Source: Terriglobia bacterium (GTDB taxonomy: Bacteria; Acidobacteriota; Terriglobia; Terriglobales; Acidobacteriaceae). Taken from it: a DNA stretch of 64,000 nucleotides. Shown here piece by piece: positions 34,146-42,655 of this stretch (position 1 is the stretch's first letter; each line of letters starts with the position of its first letter). The notes under the pieces are model-generated. The model ran no database searches. It saw only the letters and a list, made by a program, of their open reading frames with translations, and was not told where the DNA came from. Location of the stretch: contig JAIQGE010000004.1 in NCBI GenBank assembly GCA_020072815.1, positions 176,425-240,424 of the forward strand, written 5' to 3'. Made by a program: the position numbers and the translations under genes.

Positions 34146-34643
34146 ATGCAGGAACTTCGACTCTGCGATCCCGACCGGCGTCCCAACGAATGGACCGGGC
34201 TGGTTCATGAAGGTCAATACGCCGTCTTTCATTCCGACGTGCGCAGCGACATTGAGAAGAAGGCGGACGGCCACTTTCTCGCCGCCGGCGAGGACAGCAC
34301 CTGCCTGGTCTTCGACTCCCTTTCTGAAGCTGAGGCCTATTGCGAAGCCAAGGTCAATGAGATTTCCAATTTGCGCTGTGATATCTACGACCACACCGGC
34401 AAATCCAAGCGGCCGATGCTGACCTATGTAAATAAAGTCCACGAGAAGGCGGACAACAAGCGGGCGCTGTTGGGCTGGGGCCTGGTGGCCTTGAGCTTGC
34501 CTTGTTTCTGGATCGAGTGGCACTCGCACGGAACGTTTCTCGTTCCCATGATTGTAGGCATCAACCTGGTGTTCGCCGGCTTGCGCATGGTTTACTGGGG
34601 CAAAGGCGGCTTGGAAAAGAGGCGCTCCACGCGTGAGCATTGA
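34146..34643 (+). CDS. Protein with soluble N-terminal domain and two C-terminal membrane helices
   Basis: A 165-residue protein. Residues 1-100 form a soluble region rich in acidic residues (FDSLSEAEAYCEAKV). Residues 112-130 and 138-155 are membrane helices with a short WHSHGTF loop between. A Lys/Arg-rich tail ends KRRSTREH. I do not recognise a family. The next gene (antiporter) starts inside its last codons with an 11-base overlap, so the two are co-translated and may be functionally linked. The ATG at 34146 is the first that avoids the upstream untranslated-looking stretch. Confidence 0.55.
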   Translation: MQELRLCDPDRRPNEWTGLVHEGQYAVFHSDVRSDIEKKADGHFLAAGEDSTCLVFDSLSEAEAYCEAKVNEISNLRCDIYDHTGKSKRPMLTYVNKVHEKADNKRALLGWGLVALSLPCFWIEWHSHGTFLVPMIVGINLVFAGLRMVYWGKGGLEKRRSTREH

Positions 34644-35868
34644 CCAACTGATACTTTCGGTTGGCGCCATCCTGCTGGCCGCGCGCCTGCTGGGCTGGAT
34701 CTTCCAATGCCTGGGGCAGCCGCGGGTGGTGGGCGAGATGGCAGCGGGCATCGCTCTAGGCCCATCTCTTCTGGGACGCTTCTTCCCTGCTGCATTTGCC
34801 TATGTTTTTCCTTCCGGATCGGTGCCGGTGCTCACTGCCCTGAGCCAGGTTGGGCTTGTGCTGTTCATGTTCGTGGTCGGCCTGGAAGTTGACTTCAAAC
34901 GAATCCTGCAGCGGCGCCGTCTAGTAGTTCTGACCAGCAACGCCAGCATTCTTCTGCCGCTCCTACTCGGAATCGGACTGGCTACCGCCGTTTACCCGGA
35001 ACTTGCTGGAGAGCACGCGTCGTTTTCTTCCTTTGCCCTGTTCATGGGAGTCGCCATGAGCATCACCGCCTTTCCGGTACTGGCCCGGATACTGCAAGAA
35101 CGCAACCTGCTGGGGACCGATCTGGGGACTGTGGCCATCTCCTGCGCCGCCATTGACGATGTGAGCGCCTGGCTGCTGCTGGCCATTCTTACCGCCATGG
35201 TCCACTCCGCGCAGAGCTGGCATCATCTGGTGCTGACTCTGCTTGGACTGCTCGGGTTTGTGACTGTGATGCTGCTCCCGGTCCGGCGCGCGGCCGTCTA
35301 TCTGGAAACGATGTATGAACGGCGCGGTGCGGGCGTCGGGTTCTTCTCCATTCTTCTTCTGATCATGCTGGCTTCAAGCTGGACCTCCGAGAGGCTGGGC
35401 GTGCATGCGCTGTTCGGGGCTTTTGTCGCCGGCCTGATCGTGCCCAAGAACAAACGGCTGATTGCCGAAACCACGGAAAGAATCGAATTCCTCACTCTTT
35501 CCCTGCTTCTGCCCCTGTTCTTTGCACTCACCGGCCTGCGCACGCGGCTTGATCTGCTCGCCGGTGGACGCATGTGGGGCTACGCCCTGGCGATTATCGC
35601 CATTGCCATCCTGGGTAAGCTGGCGGGAGCGGCCCTCACCGCGCGCGTTTCAGGAATGGCATGGAAAGACTCCATCGCGCTGGGAGTATTGATGAACACG
35701 CGAGGGTTGGTGGAGTTGGTGGTACTGAATGCAGGGCTGGAGTTGGGTGCTCTCTCTCCGGCGCTATTCACCATGATGGTAATGATGGCCCTGGCGACAA
35801 CATTCATGACCGCGCCGATTTTGACGGCGATGAAAGTCGGGCAATTCAGCCGCGAATCCCATCAATGA
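34633..35868 (+). CDS. Cation/proton antiporter of the CPA2 (KefB/NapA) type
   Basis: An integral membrane protein of 411 residues with about 11-12 helices throughout. CPA2 features are GEMAAGIALGPSLLG early, the LFMFVVGLEVDF helix, SITAFPVLARIL, and the ion-binding AIDDVSAW segment (two adjacent Asp). LMNTRGLVELVVLN lies near the end. It probably exchanges Na+ or K+ for protons. No RCK/TrkA nucleotide-binding domain is fused, unlike KefB/C. The start is GTG at 34633 inside the preceding gene. Confidence 0.88.
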   Translation: MSIDQLILSVGAILLAARLLGWIFQCLGQPRVVGEMAAGIALGPSLLGRFFPAAFAYVFPSGSVPVLTALSQVGLVLFMFVVGLEVDFKRILQRRRLVVLTSNASILLPLLLGIGLATAVYPELAGEHASFSSFALFMGVAMSITAFPVLARILQERNLLGTDLGTVAISCAAIDDVSAWLLLAILTAMVHSAQSWHHLVLTLLGLLGFVTVMLLPVRRAAVYLETMYERRGAGVGFFSILLLIMLASSWTSERLGVHALFGAFVAGLIVPKNKRLIAETTERIEFLTLSLLLPLFFALTGLRTRLDLLAGGRMWGYALAIIAIAILGKLAGAALTARVSGMAWKDSIALGVLMNTRGLVELVVLNAGLELGALSPALFTMMVMMALATTFMTAPILTAMKVGQFSRESHQ

Positions 35869-35948
35869 ACCCGAATCATAAAATCCAAAGCTCAATTCGC
35901 TTTTTTTGCGCGGAAATTCGCGGCTGACTTCTTCTGATCGCGGCCCTC

Positions 35949-36773
35949 TCACTGCGGCTTGATGGTAAAGCCTTGTTCGGTGAAATTGATCCGCGCAGGA
36001 TCAATATGGGTGATAGCTTTCAGGTTGAGCCCGGCCAGTTCGCGCATGGCCTTGGCATTCTCCGCGTCGCCTCGCTTCTTCGCGTCCTGGTAGGTCAGAT
36101 AGACCAGTCCGGTGTAAGACACCAGCATCTCATGCATCTCCTGCTTTTGCCGGTCTGTCATTTTGGCGAAGCTCTGGTTTTGCGCCATGGCGAAGACGAT
36201 GGTTTCCCGCAACTGCACGAACTGTTCGTCCTTGGGGTCCGGCTTGCCGCGATACACCGTGGCGTTCTGGGCCAGGAAATAGCTCAGGGCAAAGGCCAGG
36301 TCGTTGGGTTTGCCCAGCTTCACGGCCTGCTTGTCGAACTCCTGAAAAAGCGTGGTCAAGATGGCGGAAACCTGGTCTTTTTGTTGCTGCGTTTTTCCCA
36401 GCGTGTCCACCAGTTTGGGGGCCAGCAGTCGCGTGCCGGTTGGATGGAACCGCAACGCCGCTTCCGTGGTCTGGATGCTTCTCTGTGACGGCGCGGACGC
36501 GGACGACGAAGCGGCGGCCCCAGAGCCCTGGGCCCCCTGGGCCTTTTTCTGCTGGGCTTGATAGACAACCCAGTTGCTCCAGGTGCTGTTGGAAATGGAA
36601 GCGGCCACCGGGTTGGTGTAATTGATGCCGAAAGAGCCCGTGTACTGGGCCTGGGCCGCGACGGGCGCCAGGAAAAGCAACAGAAGGGATACGCTCAGGC
36701 CGGTTATGCTGCGTGCTTGAATCTTTTTTGACGAAATAGAGGCAAGGCTGTGCTGTGCGTCGTGCGCTCTCAT
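35949..36773 (-). CDS. Secreted protein with helical domain, unknown function
   Basis: A 274-residue protein with an N-terminal signal peptide (hydrophobic part about residues 24-40, ending AQAQ). A Ser/Ala-rich linker (residues 75-95) and a largely helical C-terminal domain (LVDTLGKTQQQKDQVSAI and following) complete it. The layout resembles acidobacterial DUF6683-like proteins, but I am not certain. A GGAGGAGATCC ribosome site precedes the ATG. It stands alone. Confidence 0.6.
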   Translation of the reverse strand: MRAHDAQHSLASISSKKIQARSITGLSVSLLLLFLAPVAAQAQYTGSFGINYTNPVAASISNSTWSNWVVYQAQQKKAQGAQGSGAAASSSASAPSQRSIQTTEAALRFHPTGTRLLAPKLVDTLGKTQQQKDQVSAILTTLFQEFDKQAVKLGKPNDLAFALSYFLAQNATVYRGKPDPKDEQFVQLRETIVFAMAQNQSFAKMTDRQKQEMHEMLVSYTGLVYLTYQDAKKRGDAENAKAMRELAGLNLKAITHIDPARINFTEQGFTIKPQ

Positions 36774-37094
36774 GGATCTCCTCCAATAATATGCGATCGG
36801 CCGGGGGGCCAGGATCGAGCACTGGGCGCCGACGCGTCCCTTACGGTTGATATTTTCTCATTGACCCCGGCCAGCGCGGAAGTAGGGCTGTACAAACTTT
36901 TCGGCGCGACTGAAACCGGCTCCTCACCCGAGACCACCGGCTTCAAGGGGTTTGGAGAGGGCACGTGAGAATCGTCTTCTTCTCTCGTGAAGCACAAGGT
37001 CCCTCCGGCCTACTCGCGCGCTGGCAAAAACGCGCGCTCGTCTAACGTCCGTCGGGATGACGGTTCATTAAATTAGTAGTTCTCAGTGTTCTCT
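36774..37094. other. 321-base intergenic region
   Basis: The stretch lies between the start of the secreted-protein gene and the 3' end of the asparaginase gene. It carries the secreted gene's leader near its left end. Near 37014-37040 a GCGCGC-bounded hairpin with an A-rich loop could be a terminator, though it lacks a clear U-tract. No gene is supported. Confidence 0.4.
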
Positions 37095-38330
37095 TTATCT
37101 TGGCCCTCGCGGCATGGGCGGCCAGTTCCTGGCATTGCCCTGGAACAACGCTTTGGCCGTCTCGTGGCGGGCCGGGCCGTTGCCGTCGGCGATGGCAAAG
37201 CTGGCGGGATGCTCCGCCGGACCCGACCACAAGGAAACGCCGGCGTAGGCGCCGTCCTTGCGCAGGATGTAGAAGTGCATGCTGACGTAAACCAGCTTGG
37301 ACATGTCGCCGTTGTAATTCCGCACCACGCGTTTCAGGGCGTCCATGCCGGCTTCCTCGGGTGACATGCCGTGGCGCATGTTCTCCACGATGGTGTGGGC
37401 TCCGGCGACCTTGATGTTCTCTTCACCGCTGCCCGTTGCCCCGGCCGCGCCTATGTCCTGGTCGCAATAGCAGCCCGCGCCGATGATGGGCGAATCACCG
37501 CACCGTCCTGCCAGCTTCCAGGCCAGGCCGCTGGTGGTGGTCACGCTGGACATCTCGCCTTTTTCGTTCAACGCGGAGCAGTTGATGGTGCCGGTGGGCG
37601 GGTAGAGGACTTTCTGGATGGCGTCCAGCCGGCTTGCTTCCGGAATGCCGATCTCGGCGGCCAGCGCGTACAGCCGCTGGACGGGCTGCGGCTGGTCTGC
37701 CAGCGAACTGGTCTCCAGGTTGGCCGGCAATTTCAGATTTGGATCGGCCAGCCCTGGGCCCCACCAGTCGCGGTCAGAGTGGTACTCCTTCCACAACTGC
37801 CATATCTTGCGCGAATGCTCAGTCAGCAGGTTTTCTTTGGGGAAACCCATCAGCTCGGCGAATCGCGTGGCGCCCTGGCCCACCAGCATTACGTGGCCGG
37901 TGTGTTCCATGACTGTGCGCGCCAGGGAGGCGACGTTCTTGATGTCGCGCACGCCGCCCACCGAGCCCGCGCGCCGCGTGGGCCCGTGCATGCAGCACGA
38001 ATCCAGTTCGACCACGCAATCCTCGTTGGGCAGGCCGCCGAGTCCAACGCTGTCATCTTCAGGATCGTTCTCCGGACCGGAGACCGTGGTGATGGCCGCT
38101 TCCAGCGTGTCCGCGCCGGCGAGAAGCTTCTTGTAACCGGCTTCAAGATGATTGCCCCGCGACGTGATTCCGTTGGCCGCTGAAATCATGATGTTTTTGG
38201 GGCGGTCCATGCGCGGGACTTGCTTGCTGGGGTTGGGCATGTGCACGGGCTCGCCCGGCTTGGCGGTCTGGCCGGCGGCCAGCGTGGCGGACGTGACGGC
38301 CAGTCCGGAAAGAAAATCTCTGCGCTTCAT
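37095..38330 (-). CDS. Tat-exported N4-(beta-N-acetylglucosaminyl)-L-asparaginase (Ntn hydrolase)
   Basis: A 411-residue member of the glycosylasparaginase/isoaspartyl peptidase family. It has a twin-arginine signal (MKRRDFLSGLAV) and so is folded before export. The self-cleavage site and nucleophile are the threonine in PTGTINCSAL at about residue 247, which would split the precursor into alpha and beta subunits. SVTTTSGLAWKLAGRCGDSP and GAATGSGEENIK are family segments. It hydrolyses N-linked GlcNAc-Asn or beta-aspartyl peptides outside the cytoplasm. Confidence 0.88.
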   Translation of the reverse strand: MKRRDFLSGLAVTSATLAAGQTAKPGEPVHMPNPSKQVPRMDRPKNIMISAANGITSRGNHLEAGYKKLLAGADTLEAAITTVSGPENDPEDDSVGLGGLPNEDCVVELDSCCMHGPTRRAGSVGGVRDIKNVASLARTVMEHTGHVMLVGQGATRFAELMGFPKENLLTEHSRKIWQLWKEYHSDRDWWGPGLADPNLKLPANLETSSLADQPQPVQRLYALAAEIGIPEASRLDAIQKVLYPPTGTINCSALNEKGEMSSVTTTSGLAWKLAGRCGDSPIIGAGCYCDQDIGAAGATGSGEENIKVAGAHTIVENMRHGMSPEEAGMDALKRVVRNYNGDMSKLVYVSMHFYILRKDGAYAGVSLWSGPAEHPASFAIADGNGPARHETAKALFQGNARNWPPMPRGPR

Positions 38331-38399
38331 GGAGCCTCCGTTTTCTTGAAAGCGAGGAAACGCAGAAGGATAACACTCAGCCGGGAGAATGTAGAGCAG

Positions 38400-38552
38400 A
38401 TTTACCGCGAAGGTCGCAAAGAGCGCAAAGGAGTTGGGGCGCAGACTAGGCTAGTCGGCAAGAACCTAGCCAGCGATCGCGTGCAGTAAGATTCCGAAAT
38501 CGTTCAATGGCCGAATTTGCGTCGCGTCCTTTGCGTCCATTGCGGTGAATGA
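38400..38552. repeat. Family A inverted pair, short and gene-free
   Basis: The left arm at 38401-38431 (TTTACCGCGAAGGTCGCAAA, then GAGCGCAAAGGAGTTGGG) faces the right arm at 38520-38552 (GCGTCCTTTGCGTCCATTGC, then GGTGAATGACT). About 90 bases lie between. The left arm continues beyond the repeat unit with AAGGAGTTGGG, close to the AAGGAATTGGG next to the left arm at 8141. Confidence 0.65.
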
Positions 38553-38558
38553 CTAGAG

Positions 38559-39728
38559 CTACACCGCCAATTTCCCCGGTGTGCTTTGGTCGCCGCGGAA
38601 ACGCAGCAGTGCGGCGACGCGTCCGGCTTTTTCGAGTTCCGGGTCGCTGTCAATGAAGCGGATTTCCGCGCCGTTGCGCAGCGCCAAACCGACCAGCGTG
38701 TCAGAGACGTCAGCGAGCGGGTGCGTTGCCTGGCCGCAGACGGCGCACTGGGCGACCATGCGAGTGTCCAGATGGCGGCAATTGCCGCACTCCACGGCTT
38801 CCGCGGTGAAGTCGCGGCTGACCAGCAGCGTCTGCACCTCCTGGCGTTCCAGGGCGGTGAGCACGTGGCGCAACCCTACGGCGCCGCGGGCGTTGCGCTG
38901 GGCTTCGCCAACCACTTCCCGAATCATCTCCTGCTGCTCGGCGATCTTCCGCTTTTCCAGGATGCGCAGAGCAAACTCGCGGACTTCATCCGGCGTGGCG
39001 GCGATAGGATCCAGCAGGAAGCGTCCGGCCAGCCGGCCTTTCAGATAAATCTTCAGGTGCGGCTCCATCTCCGCCCAGGCGTCCTCGCGGCAGCCCACCA
39101 GCAGGATTTCCAGCTTGTCGCGATTCATGAGCGATTGCAGCGATTCGGCGAGCATGCGGTTGTGGTCGCTCACTTCCTTGTCCATGCGCCGCTCGCGATG
39201 TCCGGCGTCGTAACCCATGTAGCCGTCACTGCGGCCGGCTTTGGGCAGCGGACCAAACTCCAGGTCCGACTTCTGCTTCAACACGTCCTGCGCCAGCTCA
39301 AAGATGCGCGCCTTCTTGCGGTCTACCAGGGCGACGCAGGTATGGGGCACTCCGGATTGCGCGGCCACCAGCGGCTTGAGATGGAAGCGGGAATTCACGG
39401 TGATCTCCGAGCGGCCCAGCCGCGCCGGGACGTCAAGTTCGCGCCACAGCCCCTGCTCGCGGCAGGCGAAAATCACTTTGCCGCGTGAGTGGTTGCCGTG
39501 CAGGCCTTCAGCGGCCTGCAAAATCTTCTGCAAGTCTTCTTTTAACGACGGATGATTGCCATTGCGCTCGTCCTTGCGCAGGGCTTCGCGCACCAGGTCT
39601 TTTACCAGGATGGCCTCTTCACGGTGCGATCTGTCCTGCGGCGTCTGCGGCTGGAAATAAAAACTAACAGCACATCCTTCTTTGGATTCAACTTGAGCAA
39701 GTTGAAGAAGTTCTTCACGCGAGATCAT
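38559..39728 (-). CDS. Bacterial eRF1-like protein (baeRF family)
   Basis: A 389-residue protein with the three-part arrangement of archaeal/eukaryotic release factor 1 relatives found in bacteria. The N-terminal domain (MISREELLQLAQ) resembles eRF1 N domains. A middle Rossmann-like ALVDRKKARIFELAQ strand, typical of baeRF middle domains, is followed by a Pelota-like C-terminal domain with a zinc ribbon (CGNCRHL...CAVCG). The family is proposed to act in translation termination, ribosome rescue or hibernation. It follows the HPF-sigma gene after 53 bases on the same strand, which strengthens the ribosome link. Confidence 0.82.
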   Translation of the reverse strand: MISREELLQLAQVESKEGCAVSFYFQPQTPQDRSHREEAILVKDLVREALRKDERNGNHPSLKEDLQKILQAAEGLHGNHSRGKVIFACREQGLWRELDVPARLGRSEITVNSRFHLKPLVAAQSGVPHTCVALVDRKKARIFELAQDVLKQKSDLEFGPLPKAGRSDGYMGYDAGHRERRMDKEVSDHNRMLAESLQSLMNRDKLEILLVGCREDAWAEMEPHLKIYLKGRLAGRFLLDPIAATPDEVREFALRILEKRKIAEQQEMIREVVGEAQRNARGAVGLRHVLTALERQEVQTLLVSRDFTAEAVECGNCRHLDTRMVAQCAVCGQATHPLADVSDTLVGLALRNGAEIRFIDSDPELEKAGRVAALLRFRGDQSTPGKLAV

Positions 39729-39781
39729 TTGCTTTCCTCCTGGTCTGCGGACACTGTTGACTAGCGGGGGAAACTGCGGGG

Positions 39782-40867
39782 TCAGGCGACGCGCGAGCGG
39801 CCCAGCAGGCTGCGGCGGAACTCATTTTGCTCCGGTAATTTCCGCTGCACCCGTTCGCGCGCGTGGTGGATGGATTGTCGGACCAGGTCCGGAGCGCGGT
39901 CCGACAAGCGGGCGATTTCGTCCACGGTGAAACCTTCCAGCGTGTACAGGACGAAGGCCTCGCGGTCCTGCGGGCCCAGCCCTAGCAGCACCAGGTTCAA
40001 CTGGGCCACCATTTCTTCACTGGCAAAGATTTCTTCCGGCGTGCGCGCGCTGCGGTCGCGGATCACGCTTTCTTCGGAAGTGCTGTCATCCGGCTGGTGG
40101 AATTGCAAGCTGTTCTCGTCACTGCCGGTCACGTTCTGGGTCCCGGCGGAGGAGTCGAGAGAAACAGCGGCCGTATCGGCATTGGAATGGACCAGCCGGC
40201 GGATGGCCAGCATGGCCAGCCGGTGGAACCAGCTTTCGCGCGGCAGCCAATCGGCGCGCGCGTCCTGTTCCTGGTCCTGGGACAAGGCGCTGACCATGAC
40301 CTCGTCAATCACTTCTTCCGCGCTGATCTGGTCTTCGCGAATCTGTCCGGCAAGCACGCGGGTCCGCAGCTCGTGCGTCACGAAACGCTGCACCCGCTCC
40401 ATGTTGGCGCTGACCCAGTCGGCGCTGACCCAGTGCGCCACATCGCCCGGCGCTTCAGGCCCAGCCGGGACGCGAGATGCCTCGGGGGCCGGCACAGCGA
40501 AAACAGCGGGCGCAGCGGCGGCGTTGGCGGCGCCCTGCTCGCGCGCCGAGCGGCGCGATTTGCCCGTCCACTGGCCGCGCAGCAGCTCCTTGTGTTTGGT
40601 GAGCTGGGCCACCAGGTCGGCAAATGCGCCCTTCACCGCGGTCAACGGCCTTTCGCCCGGCTTCTGGGCGGTCATTTGTCCGGAGGGCAAGCGCAGGTTC
40701 AACGACACCACGGTGCTACGTCCGTTCACCGGCTCAATAATGGCGTGCAAATGAATGAGGTCAGGCTTGAAGACGTGCAGACGTTTTTGCAGTTTTTCTA
40801 TCTGGTGCTGGAATTCGCGTTCGACTTCAGGAGTCTTGCTTGCCTTGTAGCTCAAATGAACGTTCAT
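39782..40867 (-). CDS. Ribosome hibernation factor-like domain fused to an ECF-like sigma factor
   Basis: A 361-residue two-part protein. Residues 1-98 form an S30AE/HPF-like domain (NVHLSYKAS start, DLIHLHAIIEPV, VVSLNLRLPSGQM, then AFADLVAQLTKHKELLRGQ). A linker rich in Ala and Pro, with a small duplication (WVSADWVSAN), spans 110-155. Residues 155-230 read as sigma-70 region 2-like helices, and residues 280-345 as region 4 with the helix-turn-helix GFTVDEIARLSDRAPDLVRQ. The start at 40867 has GAGGCACAC upstream. An ATG at 40897 is less likely. It heads an operon with the baeRF gene. The fusion could couple ribosome state to transcription, which is inference. Confidence 0.85.
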   Translation of the reverse strand: MNVHLSYKASKTPEVEREFQHQIEKLQKRLHVFKPDLIHLHAIIEPVNGRSTVVSLNLRLPSGQMTAQKPGERPLTAVKGAFADLVAQLTKHKELLRGQWTGKSRRSAREQGAANAAAAPAVFAVPAPEASRVPAGPEAPGDVAHWVSADWVSANMERVQRFVTHELRTRVLAGQIREDQISAEEVIDEVMVSALSQDQEQDARADWLPRESWFHRLAMLAIRRLVHSNADTAAVSLDSSAGTQNVTGSDENSLQFHQPDDSTSEESVIRDRSARTPEEIFASEEMVAQLNLVLLGLGPQDREAFVLYTLEGFTVDEIARLSDRAPDLVRQSIHHARERVQRKLPEQNEFRRSLLGRSRVA

Positions 40868-41158
40868 GTGTGCCTCGGCGTTGGGAGTCAATCCCACCAG
40901 AAGGTCCGTAGGCCCTCAATGCTTGCGCAAATTGTACACCTGCCACTAAGACGCTTTTGGCGAATTCAACGTTGCTCAGAAAAATAAGTTACCGATGTAC
41001 TTAAGACTGCTTGCATCGCGAAGAATATTGTGAACTGTAAAGGGCTTGAGCGGCCATTGAAGTGCTAGCGGACGACGGGGAAAGGCGTCGGGTGAAGGTG
41101 ATTACGGAACATGAATCTGCCAAGGTCCGAGCGGTGCGATGGTCTGTTCGCTTGAACC

Positions 41159-41905
41159 CTAGCTGCGATTGATCATGGCGGCCACATATCCTGCGCCGAA
41201 GCCGTTATCAATGTTGACCACGCTCACGTTGGACGCGCAGGAGTTCAACATCCCCAGCAGCGCCGCCAGGCCGTTGAATGAGGCCCCGTAGCCGATGCTG
41301 GTGGGCACAGCGATCACCGGCACGCTCAGCAGCCCGCCCACCACGCTGGGCAGCGCGCCTTCCATCCCTGCGCACACAATCACCACCCGGGCCTGGTCCA
41401 GCACGTTCCTGTTCGATAGCAGCCGATGGATGCCGGCGACGCCCACGTCGTAAAGGTGCGCGACCTGGTTGCCCATGACTTCGGCGGTGACCAGGGCTTC
41501 TTCCGCCACTGGAATGTCGCTGGTTCCGGCGGAAACCACCACGATGGTCCCCTTGCCGTAAACCGTCTTATCGCAATTGAGGACGATGGCTTGCGCCAGC
41601 TCGTGATATTCCGCTTTCGGCGTGAGTTTCTTGACGGCGCGAAAATGCTCACGGTCAGCCTTGGTAGCAAGCACGTTGCCGCCGTGGGCCGCGAGCTTCT
41701 TGAAAATCTGCGCGACTTGTTGGGGCGTCTTGCCGCGCGAGAAAATCACTTCCGGCATGCCCGCGCGCAAGCGGCGATGATGGTCAACTTTGGCGAAGCC
41801 CAAATCTTCAAAAGGCATGTGACGCAGGCGGGCCACCGCTTCGTCGGGCGAAAGCGCGCCGGCGCGGACCTGGGCGAAGAGTTTTTTGAGCGAGGTGGCG
41901 TCCAT
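41159..41905 (-). CDS. larB: Nickel pincer cofactor biosynthesis protein LarB
   Basis: A 248-residue protein with the LarB layout. The N-terminal domain has [22 protein letters not shown] and [14 protein letters not shown]. The C-terminal PurE-like carboxylase domain has [22 protein letters not shown] and a [22 protein letters not shown] end. LarB carboxylates and hydrolyses nicotinate adenine dinucleotide in the first step of making the nickel pincer nucleotide of LarA-type racemases. The usual partners larC, larE and larA are not nearby. The next gene on the other side is ubiX, divergently transcribed. Confidence 0.92.
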   Translation of the reverse strand: MDATSLKKLFAQVRAGALSPDEAVARLRHMPFEDLGFAKVDHHRRLRAGMPEVIFSRGKTPQQVAQIFKKLAAHGGNVLATKADREHFRAVKKLTPKAEYHELAQAIVLNCDKTVYGKGTIVVVSAGTSDIPVAEEALVTAEVMGNQVAHLYDVGVAGIHRLLSNRNVLDQARVVIVCAGMEGALPSVVGGLLSVPVIAVPTSIGYGASFNGLAALLGMLNSCASNVSVVNIDNGFGAGYVAAMINRS

Positions 41906-41910
41906 GTTGG

Positions 41911-42002
41911 AGATTGGTGATTGATTTAATTTGGTAATCGGGTAAGTGCAAACCGTTCCGTATTCAAATTACCCAATTACCAAATTACCAAATTACTCAA
42001 TC
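41911..42002. repeat. Family C inverted repeat pair
   Basis: The left arm (41911-41947) has GATTGGTGATTGATTT and TTGGTAATCGGGTAAGT. The right arm (41966-42002) has AATTACCCAATTACCAAATT, then ACCAAATTACTCAA. It occupies the larB/ubiX divergent intergenic region. Confidence 0.75.
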
Positions 42003-42031
42003 CGTACCTAGTTCTTGTAAGCTGTTAGCTC

Positions 42032-42640
42032 ATGGCAAATCCGCCACTCACCGGGCAGACCCTCACCATCGCCGCCACTGGCGCGAGCGGCGCGATCTTT
42101 ACGCGCGCGCTGTTGCTGGCGGCGGAGCGGGACGCGCGCGTCGCGGCAGTCAACTTCATTGCGTCCGATAATGCTCTGCGGGTGTTTGCCGAAGAACTCA
42201 AGATCAAGGGGCGCGCCCACCTGGTGCAGCAGTTGCTCGGCAGGAAGCCGGCCAAGATTCATCAGCAGAACAACGACGACATCGGGGCCAACGTCGCCAG
42301 CGGATCCTATCCCACCGACGCCATGATCATCCTGCCGTGCAGCATGGGGACGCTCGCCGGGATCGCCCACGGCATGGCGGCCAACTTGATCCAGCGCGCG
42401 GCCGACGTTTGCCTGAAAGAAAAACGGCCGCTGCTGCTGTGCGTGCGCGAAACGCCGCTCAACCTGATCCATATCCGCAACATGGCAGCCGCGGCGGAAA
42501 CCGGCGCGACGATTTATCCGCTGATCCCCACGTTGTACAACCATCCCAAGAATTTTGACGCCATGGCCCATCAGTTCGCGTGCCGCGTGCTCAAGTTTAT
42601 CGGACTGCCGCAGAAAGATGCGTACGTGTGGGGAAAGTGA
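42032..42640 (+). CDS. ubiX: Flavin prenyltransferase UbiX/Pad1
   Basis: Makes prenylated FMN, the cofactor of UbiD-type decarboxylases. The 202-residue protein has the UbiX flavin-binding motif ATGASGAIFTRALL near the N-terminus. It also has AMIILPCSMGTLAGIAHGMA and ERALSNLI-like RAADVCLKEKRPLLLCVRETPLN, with Arg and Glu at the prenyl site. Length is typical. No ubiD homologue is present in this window, so the decarboxylase it serves lies elsewhere. Confidence 0.93.
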   Translation: MANPPLTGQTLTIAATGASGAIFTRALLLAAERDARVAAVNFIASDNALRVFAEELKIKGRAHLVQQLLGRKPAKIHQQNNDDIGANVASGSYPTDAMIILPCSMGTLAGIAHGMAANLIQRAADVCLKEKRPLLLCVRETPLNLIHIRNMAAAAETGATIYPLIPTLYNHPKNFDAMAHQFACRVLKFIGLPQKDAYVWGK

Positions 42641-42655
42641 CTTTTCGTGCAAAAG

